From a virus, in IMG/VR virus record IMGVR_UViG_3300042863_001549, positions 1-26,209 of that record: DNA of 26,209 nucleotides. One strand, 5' to 3'. Shown here one piece after another: positions 14,505-21,814 of the stretch; within the stretch, counting starts at the first letter, position 1; each line of letters opens with the position of its first letter. The notes under the pieces were generated by a model. That model ran no database searches. It was not told the origin of the DNA and saw only the letters and a program-made list of their open reading frames with translations. A program made the position numbers and the translations under genes.

Positions 14505-15839
14505 ATGGCGAATACAGTCATTCAAATTAAAAGAAGCGTGGCAACAACCGCGCCTACGGCTGGTTCGCTATCTGCTGCGGAACCAGCGTATTCATATCTT
14601 TCCAATAAGCTATTCATCGGTTCTTCCGATGGATCTCAAGTAATTGAAATTGGCGGTCGTTACTATGTTGATACTGCTGTTAGAGCAGATTTAACAGCTA
14701 ATCAATCATTATTGATTGCTAACTTAGCATTTGATAAAGCTAATGCTGCAAACGTACTTGCTTATAACACAGGTATTGGAGCAAACGCTTGGGCAAACGC
14801 TGTAGGTGTTGCTGCTAATTCTTGGGCAAATATTGTTGGTATATCGGCTAATGCTTGGGCAAATTCTGTAGGTGTTGCTGCTAATAACTATGCAAACGGA
14901 ACATTCGTTAAGCTTGTAGCAGGCAATCAAACCATTACAGGAAATCTTGCAATAACAGGTAGTTTGACAATATCAGGCAATGCGTTCTCTATTGATACTG
15001 AAACATTAAGAGTTTCCGATCCTCTAATTTATCTTGCTGGTAACAACTATACTTCCGATATTGTTGATATCGGTTTTGTAGGTAACTATAACAATGGTTC
15101 AGCAAATCTACACACTGGTATTTTCCGCGATGCGACAAATAAAGAATACTATGTTTTTGATAGTTACGATAAAGAACCTGTTCCAAATCACATCGACACA
15201 TCAGCAAACGGTTTCAGTTTAGCGGTTATTAACGCTACTATTAGAACAAGCAATTTGATTCTTGGTGGTGCTAATGCCATCACAACAATAAACAATATCG
15301 GTCTCGCGTCTAATGCTTGGGCAAATTCTGTTGGTGTAGCAGCCAATTCTTATGCCGCACTTGCTTTTAGTAAAGCGAATAGCGCAGTTCAGACAGGATT
15401 TGTGACAATCACAGCAGGAGGAACTTCTCTTGTAGCTGATTCAAATAATGATACGCTGACTATAACTTCGGCAAACGGTGTTACTATTGTAGGTGATGCT
15501 GGTACAGACTCTATGGTTCTTGGACTAAGTCCAACAGGAGTCACAGCAACATCATACGGCGGTGCTGCAACAGTTGGAACCTTTGTAGTAAATGAGTGGG
15601 GTAGAATTACTTCGGCTGGTAATACAGCTATCGCAATTGATGCCGCAGCTATCACAAGCGGAATCTTATCTGTTCCTAGAGGAGGCACTGGAGCATCTAC
15701 TTTCGCAAATAATGGTATCTTATTCGGCAACATTACAGGCGCAGTCAGAGTAACAGCAGCAGGTACAGAAGGAAATGTTCTTCAAGTAAATAGTCAAGGT
15801 ACACCACTATTCGGTATGCTTGATGGAGGTATATTCTAA
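14505..15839 (+). CDS. Tail fibre protein with N-terminal attachment domain and 11-residue repeats
   Basis: 444 residues. Residues 1-50 (MANTVIQIKRSVATTAPTAG, LSAAEPAYSY, KLFIGSSDGSQVIEIGG) resemble the N-terminal domain of phage fibres and of the Bordetella phage Mtd protein, and are related to the start of the Gly-X-Y fibre at 16477. Residues about 86-130 are hendecads (ANAWANAVGVA, ANSWANIVGIS, ANAWANSVGVA). A second patch lies around residue 265-290. Later modules are about 145-230, about 300-345 (GTSLVADSNNDTLTI, VTIVGDAGTDS) and about 385-444 (VPRGGTGASTFANNGILFG, ending LDGGIF). No S74 or enzymatic signature is visible. It is probably a trimeric fibre; the receptor is unknown. The start is fixed by the GGAGGA site. 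Confidence 0.78.
   Translation: MANTVIQIKRSVATTAPTAGSLSAAEPAYSYLSNKLFIGSSDGSQVIEIGGRYYVDTAVRADLTANQSLLIANLAFDKANAANVLAYNTGIGANAWANAVGVAANSWANIVGISANAWANSVGVAANNYANGTFVKLVAGNQTITGNLAITGSLTISGNAFSIDTETLRVSDPLIYLAGNNYTSDIVDIGFVGNYNNGSANLHTGIFRDATNKEYYVFDSYDKEPVPNHIDTSANGFSLAVINATIRTSNLILGGANAITTINNIGLASNAWANSVGVAANSYAALAFSKANSAVQTGFVTITAGGTSLVADSNNDTLTITSANGVTIVGDAGTDSMVLGLSPTGVTATSYGGAATVGTFVVNEWGRITSAGNTAIAIDAAAITSGILSVPRGGTGASTFANNGILFGNITGAVRVTAAGTEGNVLQVNSQGTPLFGMLDGGIF
14763..14904 (+). repeat. 11-residue (hendecad) repeats in fibre
   Basis: Consecutive units ANAWANAVGVA, ANSWANIVGIS, ANAWANSVGVA and a partial ANNYANG follow each other without gaps. A period of eleven residues with alanine and small aliphatics at fixed positions fits a right-handed coiled coil. 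Similar units are in the fibre at 11517. Confidence 0.6.
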
Positions 15840-15842
15840 ATA
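15836..15842 (+). promoter_or_regulatory. CTAAATA element before coiled-coil gene
   Basis: CTAAATA overlaps the stop of the preceding fibre gene (TAA 15837-15839) and lies 23 bases before the next ATG. The intervening 26-base gap is AT-rich. It may be a weak late promoter variant or simply a stop-codon coincidence. Confidence 0.25.
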
Positions 15843-15865
15843 ATTAATAAAGTGAGTGTTACATA

Positions 15866-16477
15866 ATGAGTGATCCAAATAAGTTTATTAATACCTATAT
15901 TGATACAACAATTGCTACTCTCCACGAATATGTGGGGAGTAGTCTCCAACTTAAGACCCAACTAAAATTGGCTAATGATTTGTTAGTTGAGAGAGATGCC
16001 ACTATTACACAATTAACCAGTGAAATTGAAAGCATCAATAATAATTTTTCTACCAATCAAGATAACACTGAAACAATGAAAGTAGCACTACTTTCTTGTC
16101 AAGATAGACTTAAGATAGCCGAAGAATCTCACAGTGCCATCAGTTCAAAAGTATCTCATATGGATACTTTGTTAAAACAATTAGGCGATATGAAGAATGA
16201 GATTAAAACTAGAGATGATCAAATTGCATCTTTGAATACTGACATAGTTACCAAAGATACTCAAATATTATCATGCAACGAAAAAGTCAATAACTTAACA
16301 TCAGCTTTAACAGACAAAGATAAGTTGATTTCAGAACTAACTAAAAAATTAGAAAAATTGACACCACCTCCACCTGTTCCAAAAACTGATGTGGCAAAGA
16401 ATGTCAAAGAGTCATCTACGGTAAAGGTTCAACTAAATACTAAGACCAAAACGAAAGATCCAGATGACGACTTTTAA
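15866..16477 (+). CDS. Long coiled-coil protein of unknown function
   Basis: 203 residues. The opening MSDPNKFINTYIDTTIATLH is followed by almost continuous helix to about residue 165, with repeated D/E/K/S-rich heptads (LTSEIESINNN, LKQLGDMKNEIKTRDDQIAS, LTDKDKLISELTKKLEKL). Next comes a proline hinge (TPPPPVP) and a charged tail ending KTKDPDDDF. No transmembrane or signal segment is visible. The stop overlaps the next gene's ATG in TAATG, so the 1485-residue fibre is translationally coupled to it. This suggests a linked role such as fibre chaperone, hinge or baseplate connector, but that is inference. A strong hairpin is present about 50 bases inside the gene. The leader has only a weak GTGAG purine stretch. 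Confidence 0.75.
   Translation: MSDPNKFINTYIDTTIATLHEYVGSSLQLKTQLKLANDLLVERDATITQLTSEIESINNNFSTNQDNTETMKVALLSCQDRLKIAEESHSAISSKVSHMDTLLKQLGDMKNEIKTRDDQIASLNTDIVTKDTQILSCNEKVNNLTSALTDKDKLISELTKKLEKLTPPPPVPKTDVAKNVKESSTVKVQLNTKTKTKDPDDDF
15915..15942 (+). other. 11-bp hairpin inside the start of the coiled-coil gene
   Basis: CTACTCTCCAC (15915-15925) pairs with GTGGGGAGTAG (15932-15942) over a 6-base loop, with one G-U pair. An alternative shorter hairpin (GGAG 15936-15939 with CTCC 15944-15947) would compete with it. There is no T run, so it is not an intrinsic terminator. Confidence 0.45.
16433..16439 (+). promoter_or_regulatory. CTAAATA element before the large Gly-X-Y fibre
   Basis: CTAAATA lies 37 bases before the ATG at 16477, inside the end of the coiled-coil gene and in a sense frame (not using a stop codon). 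It would serve as an extra late start for the fibre if this variant is functional. Confidence 0.2.
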
Positions 16478-19400
16478 TGCCAAACACAACAATCCAACTT
16501 AAAAAGTCAAGCACACCCAGTGCTAAACCAGCAGATTTGGCCAACGGCGAGTTAGCGATTAACTTTGCCGATGGCAAACTGTTTTATAAGAATACCACAA
16601 GTTCTATTGTAGAAATTTCACCGACAACATTATCTTTTGGTACAGTGAGTGCTAATGGCACACTACTTGTGGCTGACACTGTAGGTGATATTCTAACAAT
16701 TTTACCTGGCAATAATATTACTATTGTAGGCGATGCTGTTAATGATAGAATAACAATCTCTGCAAATATTCAGTCGGGACTTCAAGGTACTCAAGGTACT
16801 ACAGGTACTCAAGGTACAACTGGTACGCAAGGAATAACAGGCACTCAAGGTGTCCAAGGTATATTAGGTACACAAGGAACAACAGGTAGTCAAGGTACTA
16901 CTGGTACACAGGGAACAACAGGTACTCAGGGTACAACTGGTACGCAGGGAACAACTGGTACTCAAGGTCTTCAAGGCACTCAAGGATTCCAAGGTATTCA
17001 AGGCCGTCAAGGTATTCAAGGTGCTAATGGGTTCCAAGGACTTCAAGGCACACAAGGCGCAAATGGATTCCAGGGTCTTCAAGGTACACAAGGTTTCCAA
17101 GGTATTCAAGGCACAACTGGTACTCAAGGTGCTAATGGATTCCAAGGTACTACAGGCACTCAAGGCGCTAACGGATTTCAAGGCATCCAGGGAACAACAG
17201 GTTCTCAAGGTACTCAAGGACTTCAAGGCACAACTGGTACTCAAGGTATTCAGGGAACAACTGGTCTTCAAGGTACCACAGGCACACAGGGAACAACTGG
17301 TACTCAAGGTGCGACAGGTACTCAAGGCGCAACTGGTACTCAAGGTACCACAGGTACTCAAGGTGCTAATGGATTTCAAGGCATTCAAGGCACAACAGGT
17401 ACGCAAGGCGCAACTGGAACACAGGGAACCACAGGTCTTCAAGGCACTACAGGCACTCAGGGGGCTAATGGATTTCAAGGTCTTCAAGGCACAACAGGTA
17501 CACAGGGCATTCAAGGTCGTCAAGGTGCTAACGGCACTCAAGGCATTCAAGGCACAACAGGTACTCAAGGCGCCAATGGATTCCAAGGTCTTCAAGGCAC
17601 TACCGGGACACAAGGAACAACAGGTACTCAAGGCACTAATGGCACTCAGGGTACAACAGGCATTCAAGGCGCCAATGGATTCCAAGGTACAACAGGCACA
17701 CAAGGTATTCAAGGTACTACTGGTACTCAAGGTGCAAATGGATTCCAAGGTATACAAGGCACTCAAGGTCGTCAAGGTACAGATGGATTCCAAGGTATTC
17801 AAGGTCGTCAAGGTATCCAAGGAGCAAATGGATTCCAAGGTCTACAAGGCATTCAAGGCGCCAATGGATTCCAAGGTATTCAAGGCACTACCGGGACACA
17901 AGGAACAACAGGTACTCAAGGCACCACAGGAACTCAAGGAACAACAGGTACCCAAGGTGCTAACGGATTCCAAGGTATAACTGGTACTCAAGGCACTAAT
18001 GGTAGTCAAGGTACAACTGGTACTCAAGGCACCACTGGTACTCAAGGCGCTAATGGCTTTCAAGGCATTCAAGGCACTCAGGGTCGTCAAGGTACAGATG
18101 GATCTCAAGGTATTCAAGGTCGTCAAGGTATCCAAGGAGCAAACGGATTTCAGGGTACTACTGGAACACAGGGAACAACTGGTACTCAAGGACTTCAGGG
18201 TACAACCGGAACTCAAGGACTTCAGGGCACAACAGGACTTCAAGGTATCCAAGGCACAACAGGTCTTCAAGGATTCCAAGGTATTCAAGGCATATTGGGT
18301 GTTCAAGGTACAACCGGACCTTCAACTCTTATCAACGCTACTGCCGTTACAGTTAACGATACTGTATTTCCAGTATTCGTAACAGATGCTGGCTCAAACC
18401 AGACAGCGCAAACATCACCAGGTTTTACATATAATCCTTCATCTAATACATTATCTGTTATCGGTAATCTAGGTGTTGGAACTACTTCACCGACAAGTTT
18501 TGGTGCAGGATATACCACATTAACGACTCTAGGTTCTAGTGGTGGTGTATTTGAAGCTAAGGGCGCATCTGGTTCTAATCTTCGATTACAAGCAGATAAT
18601 GCGTATGGTATGGTTGATATGAATAGCAACCACCCATTAATTTTACGCACGAATGCAACAGAGCGTATGCGTATTGATGCAACAGGTAATGTAGGAATTG
18701 GTACCACTGCTCCTACGGCACTGTTAGAAGTTAGAGGAACAAGTCTAACTCCAAATTCTTACATTGCGATAACAACGCCAGCCGGTGGCGGTGGTGCTCG
18801 TACACCAGCGTTATTACTCAAAGATGAATATTATGCTTCTCAAGGAGGATTAACAGGATCGTATGTTGCTTCAGTTAGAGCTGGATTGGATATAGAAATT
18901 GCCAGTTCTTCTACAAATACTTATACAAATCGTGCTAAGTTTTTAATCGGTGGTGGTAATACTAGAGAATTTAGTTTCCTTGGTTCTAGTAATAGCGGAA
19001 CAAGTTATACAGAATATGCAAAAATTGATAGTTCTGGTAATTTTGGCATTGGCATAGCTTCTCCGACATCAAGAATTCATGTCTACGGAACCACGGCCCC
19101 CACACAGCAGATAACCATAGACGGAACGTCAACTACTTCCAGCCTCAAGCTTTCCTATAACGGAAGCCAAGTTGGATTTTTCCAGAACTACCAGAACACA
19201 GAGATTAACTTCGGAACAGCTGTTTCCGCTCCTATTATGTTCTACACTAATAATACAGAAAAAATGAGGTTAACCTCTGCTGGCAACTTTGGCATTGGTA
19301 CTGCTTCTCCAACATCTCTTTTACATGTCTCTGCAAATTCTGCTCGATTGACTATTCAACAGTCTATTGCTGGCAGTTTCTTCAGTGGTATAGATTTTAC

Positions 19401-20934
19401 ACAATATGGCGGTCCAATATTAGGAGGGTTGATCTTTAATCAGAGTAGCGGCGAAATTAGACTAAATGCCGCCGCCTCTTATTTCCCTACGATTTATTCA
19501 AACGGAACAGAAGTTGTCCGTATAACCACAGCAGGTAATTTTGGTATTGGAACAACCACACCATCTGAAAAATTCGAAGTAACTGGCAGAGGTTTTTTCA
19601 ATTCTGGGGTCCGCCTTGGAACAGGTTATTCTGCGCTTGATGTGGCAACTGGTGCTGGTGGGCTTTACTTGAGTGGGTCGCAGGGCGCTCTTAATCATGT
19701 TTTCATTAGTCCATCTGGTAATGTTGGTATCGGCATTACAGCGCCAACAGCCAAACTTACAGTTGCTAATGGCACAAGTGCAACAAGCACTCACATCTAT
19801 GGTACATACACTGATGCTTCTAATTATGAGCGATTCAATTTAACTGCTAATTCTACAGGCAACTTTTTAAGTTCTGAAGCAGCAGGAACAGGCACAGCAA
19901 GAGATATAAAAATTGCAGCAGGATCATCATCTGTAATTTTAACCACTTCTGGATTTGCTAATTTTGGCGCAACAAAAGTTTATGGTTCAAATTGGGGAGC
20001 AGGATATCATGATAGTGCATTAACAGCAAGCACCTTTGAAATTGCTAATGGTATTGACACTGTTTGGGTAAAACTTACTGCTGATGCTGCTAATAATATG
20101 GCTCAACGTAATGGAACAATAGCCCAAACTTCTCGCATCTATGGCACATACACTGATGCTTCTAACTACGAACGACTATCTCTATCAGCAAATTCTTCTG
20201 GCCATTACATCATTGGGGAAAAAGCAGGTACAGGTTCTGCTAGACCACTGTATCTTGGTGCTAATAATGCTACCGCTGTAACTATCGATACTGCTGGTCG
20301 TGTTGGTATTGGAACTAATTCTCCATCATATAAACTACATGTAAATGGTGCTGGATCTCAGGACATTTACATTAGTTCTTCGGACAATAGTGAAACAGGT
20401 TTGAGGTTCGCTGGAGCAGGCACTCGAGGCAGAATCTACGCTGACGCTTCTTATAATATGTATATTCAGCCAAACGCGCAATATAATAATCCTTATGTGA
20501 TTATGAAAGCTGAAAATGATAGCGTCAATCAAATTCGAGTTGGTATTAACACCACGACCCCTGGATATACTTTACAGGTCAATGGTTCATTCGCAGCCAC
20601 AACTAAGAGCTTCGTAATTGATCATCAAAGCAAGCCTAACCATAAACTAAGACACGGTTCTTTGGAAGGTCCTGAAAACGGCGTCTATGTTCGTGGGCGT
20701 AGTAATACAAACGTGATTGAACTACCTGAATACTGGACATGGCTCATCGATGAAGATTCAATCACTGTGACACTCACATCAATTGGTAAGCATCAAAAAC
20801 TTGTTGTAGAGAAAATTGAAAACAACAAGGTGTACATTACTGGAGAAGCAAAAATCAACTGCTTCTACATGATTAATGCAGAACGCAAAGACGTTGAAAA
20901 ATTAGAAGTGGAAATTAAAAATGACAACATTTAA
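16477..20934 (+). CDS. Large tail fibre with collagen-like Gly-X-Y shaft
   Basis: 1485 residues. Residues 1-48 (MPNTTIQLKKSSTPSAKPAD, LANGELAINFADGKLFYKN) are a fibre N-terminal attachment-type domain. Residues about 55-98 share a module with the 14505 fibre (GTLLVADTVGDILTI, ITIVGDAVNDRITIS). Residues 101-615 are about 172 uninterrupted Gly-X-Y triplets (GTQ, GTT, GFQ, GIQ, GRQ, GAN) with hardly any proline. Residues about 650-1370 contain eight 'GN.GIGT..P' units, each followed by a short beta module. Two units with YGTYTDASNYER are duplicates. Residues 1377-1485 are a conserved-looking C-terminal domain (KSFVIDHQSKPNHKLRHGSL, EGPENGVYVRG) widespread on phage and bacterial fibres, perhaps a trimerisation or chaperone cap. 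It has no S74 SDKRLK pair. The start overlaps the upstream stop in TAATG. It is likely the longest appendage of the phage. Confidence 0.85.
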   Translation: MPNTTIQLKKSSTPSAKPADLANGELAINFADGKLFYKNTTSSIVEISPTTLSFGTVSANGTLLVADTVGDILTILPGNNITIVGDAVNDRITISANIQSGLQGTQGTTGTQGTTGTQGITGTQGVQGILGTQGTTGSQGTTGTQGTTGTQGTTGTQGTTGTQGLQGTQGFQGIQGRQGIQGANGFQGLQGTQGANGFQGLQGTQGFQGIQGTTGTQGANGFQGTTGTQGANGFQGIQGTTGSQGTQGLQGTTGTQGIQGTTGLQGTTGTQGTTGTQGATGTQGATGTQGTTGTQGANGFQGIQGTTGTQGATGTQGTTGLQGTTGTQGANGFQGLQGTTGTQGIQGRQGANGTQGIQGTTGTQGANGFQGLQGTTGTQGTTGTQGTNGTQGTTGIQGANGFQGTTGTQGIQGTTGTQGANGFQGIQGTQGRQGTDGFQGIQGRQGIQGANGFQGLQGIQGANGFQGIQGTTGTQGTTGTQGTTGTQGTTGTQGANGFQGITGTQGTNGSQGTTGTQGTTGTQGANGFQGIQGTQGRQGTDGSQGIQGRQGIQGANGFQGTTGTQGTTGTQGLQGTTGTQGLQGTTGLQGIQGTTGLQGFQGIQGILGVQGTTGPSTLINATAVTVNDTVFPVFVTDAGSNQTAQTSPGFTYNPSSNTLSVIGNLGVGTTSPTSFGAGYTTLTTLGSSGGVFEAKGASGSNLRLQADNAYGMVDMNSNHPLILRTNATERMRIDATGNVGIGTTAPTALLEVRGTSLTPNSYIAITTPAGGGGARTPALLLKDEYYASQGGLTGSYVASVRAGLDIEIASSSTNTYTNRAKFLIGGGNTREFSFLGSSNSGTSYTEYAKIDSSGNFGIGIASPTSRIHVYGTTAPTQQITIDGTSTTSSLKLSYNGSQVGFFQNYQNTEINFGTAVSAPIMFYTNNTEKMRLTSAGNFGIGTASPTSLLHVSANSARLTIQQSIAGSFFSGIDFTQYGGPILGGLIFNQSSGEIRLNAAASYFPTIYSNGTEVVRITTAGNFGIGTTTPSEKFEVTGRGFFNSGVRLGTGYSALDVATGAGGLYLSGSQGALNHVFISPSGNVGIGITAPTAKLTVANGTSATSTHIYGTYTDASNYERFNLTANSTGNFLSSEAAGTGTARDIKIAAGSSSVILTTSGFANFGATKVYGSNWGAGYHDSALTASTFEIANGIDTVWVKLTADAANNMAQRNGTIAQTSRIYGTYTDASNYERLSLSANSSGHYIIGEKAGTGSARPLYLGANNATAVTIDTAGRVGIGTNSPSYKLHVNGAGSQDIYISSSDNSETGLRFAGAGTRGRIYADASYNMYIQPNAQYNNPYVIMKAENDSVNQIRVGINTTTPGYTLQVNGSFAATTKSFVIDHQSKPNHKLRHGSLEGPENGVYVRGRSNTNVIELPEYWTWLIDEDSITVTLTSIGKHQKLVVEKIENNKVYITGEAKINCFYMINAERKDVEKLEVEIKNDNI
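16777..18321 (+). repeat. Gly-X-Y (collagen-like) repeat region 1
   Basis: From Gly101 to Pro615 every third residue is glycine, about 172 triplets without a break. At the DNA level there are long direct repeats. A block of about 75 bases starting at 17767 recurs at 18082 with a few changes (315 bases apart). A block of about 40 bases with the rare ACCGGGACACAAGG spelling occurs near 17601 and 17886. Synonymous variation elsewhere is high, so the region as a whole is older than these copies. Confidence 0.9.
18463..20570 (+). repeat. Eight 'GN.GIGT..P' fibre repeat units
   Basis: Units begin at about 18463, 18685, 19036, 19282, 19534, 19717, 20296 and a degenerate copy at about 20535. Each reads approximately G-N-x-G-I-G-T-x-x-P-[ST]-x-x-L-x-V. 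Spacing is uneven (183 to 579 bases) because different modules are inserted between them. Confidence 0.75.
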
Positions 20935-21133
20935 CATCACTATTACTGAAGAATCTAAACTTGCAGGTATTACAGCAGCAAGAAACAAATATAATGAAAG
21001 CCAACCTGAAATAATTACCGATGAAGAAGGTATCGAAATACCTAATCCTGCAATTATAAACACCGACGAGGATTATGTTCAGTTTGTAATGGACAAAGCT
21101 TCTGAGAGTTATGCTAATCAGTACGGAACGTAA
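20921..21133 (+). CDS. Small fibre-cassette protein, unknown function
   Basis: 70 residues starting MTTFNITITEESKLAGITAA. It has an acidic middle (IITDEEGIEIPN) and the end TDEDYVQFVMDKASESYANQ. It begins 14 bases inside the end of the large fibre gene, and its stop is directly followed by the ATG of the first LamG gene, so it is tightly coupled on both sides. A purine-rich GTGGAAATTAAAA leader precedes the start. Short proteins of this kind beside fibre genes in aquatic phages are familiar to me but unassigned. A fibre-specific chaperone or tip adapter is a reasonable guess from position. There is no enzyme motif or membrane segment. Confidence 0.68.
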   Translation: MTTFNITITEESKLAGITAARNKYNESQPEIITDEEGIEIPNPAIINTDEDYVQFVMDKASESYANQYGT

Positions 21134-21814
21134 ATGGGTATCGCATATAATCCAAAAGTAGTTACTAATGGTCTTGTTTTTAATTTTGATGCTAGAAACA
21201 TCAAATCTTATCCTGGTACAGGAACTGCTTGTTATGATTTGGCTGGACAAACAACTGTTGGAGAAACAGTAAATTCTCCAACATTTAATGCAAACGGTTA
21301 TTTTTCTTTTGCAACTGATGACTATATTAGATTTCCAAACTCAACAGCATTAGATGTACAAACTTTTACTATTGAAGTTTGGGTAAGAACAAATGCAACT
21401 AGTCAAAATGGATTTTGGTTTGAAAAAGGCACTGTAAACAGTCAATATTCTTTGTTTCAGGAAGGCGGCGGCATCGTATGTAGAATTAATAATACAACAG
21501 GATCTGTTAATACTATTAATCCCGCAACAGCAACTTATATGAATACTACTAATTGGTACCAAGTTGTATTTACATTTACATCTGGTAGTCAAATTTGTTA
21601 TATTAATGCTGTACAAGTTGGGACCGGTACAACTGTAGCAACTCTTGCTACCAATACAGGCGGGATGTCTATTGGAGCATACGGTGGATACACTGGAAGC
21701 AGAGGTTACTTTTATAACGGTGATCAATCTATAGCAAAAGTTTATAATAGAGTTTTAACACCCAATGAAGTCCAACAAAACTTCAACGCAACAAGGAGTC
21801 GTTATGGAATTTGA
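21134..21814 (+). CDS. LamG-like (concanavalin jellyroll) protein 1
   Basis: 226 residues. The N-terminal motif (PKVVTNGLVFNFDARNIKSY) and the strand pattern FTIEVWVRTN, WYQVVFTFTSGSQICYINAV, SIGAYGG, IAKVYNRVLT are those of the LamG/concanavalin-like jellyroll superfamily, often glycan-binding. The C-terminal helix plus tail (VQQNFNATRSRYGI) is shared with the two paralogues downstream. This copy is the most divergent: DARNIK and CYDLAG replace the DAGNTK and WTDLSG of the others. The codons of the conserved tail carry AAGGAG and the ATG of the next gene, which overlaps by 11 bases. It has no fibre shaft of its own, so it is probably a tip protein or a free-standing receptor-binding subunit. 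Confidence 0.8.
   Translation: MGIAYNPKVVTNGLVFNFDARNIKSYPGTGTACYDLAGQTTVGETVNSPTFNANGYFSFATDDYIRFPNSTALDVQTFTIEVWVRTNATSQNGFWFEKGTVNSQYSLFQEGGGIVCRINNTTGSVNTINPATATYMNTTNWYQVVFTFTSGSQICYINAVQVGTGTTVATLATNTGGMSIGAYGGYTGSRGYFYNGDQSIAKVYNRVLTPNEVQQNFNATRSRYGI
21793..21798 (+). promoter_or_regulatory. Ribosome binding site AAGGAG that sets the start at 21804
   Basis: AAGGAG lies 5 bases before the ATG at 21804, inside the last codons of LamG protein 1. It favours this ATG over the in-frame ATG at 21765, which has no comparable site and would add 13 unlikely residues. Confidence 0.7.

Noticed and set aside
16864-18306. Long open frames on the minus strand opposite Gly-X-Y region 1 (two frames of about 320 and 150 codons)
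   Set aside because: They arise because GGT/CAA/ACA codon repeats contain no stop in the antisense frame. The translation is a low-complexity Leu/Thr/Ser/Cys echo of the repeats, with no ribosome binding site and no independent codon signal.
17021-18382. Open frames in another + frame within Gly-X-Y region 1 (lysine/valine-rich)
   Set aside because: These are shadow translations of the same triplet repeats (KVFKAQ-like). The Gly-X-Y frame is continuous with well-formed domains on both sides.
20605-20934. S74 self-cleaving domain on the large Gly-X-Y fibre
   Set aside because: No SD.RLK motif or 'GVIAQE..E..P' helix is present; the C-terminal domain is of another type.
21765-21803. Earlier in-frame ATG for the 85-residue protein
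   Set aside because: It has no Shine-Dalgarno, adds a Lys/Thr/Gln-rich stretch lying wholly over the conserved end of LamG1, and the AAGGAG site clearly serves the ATG at 21804.
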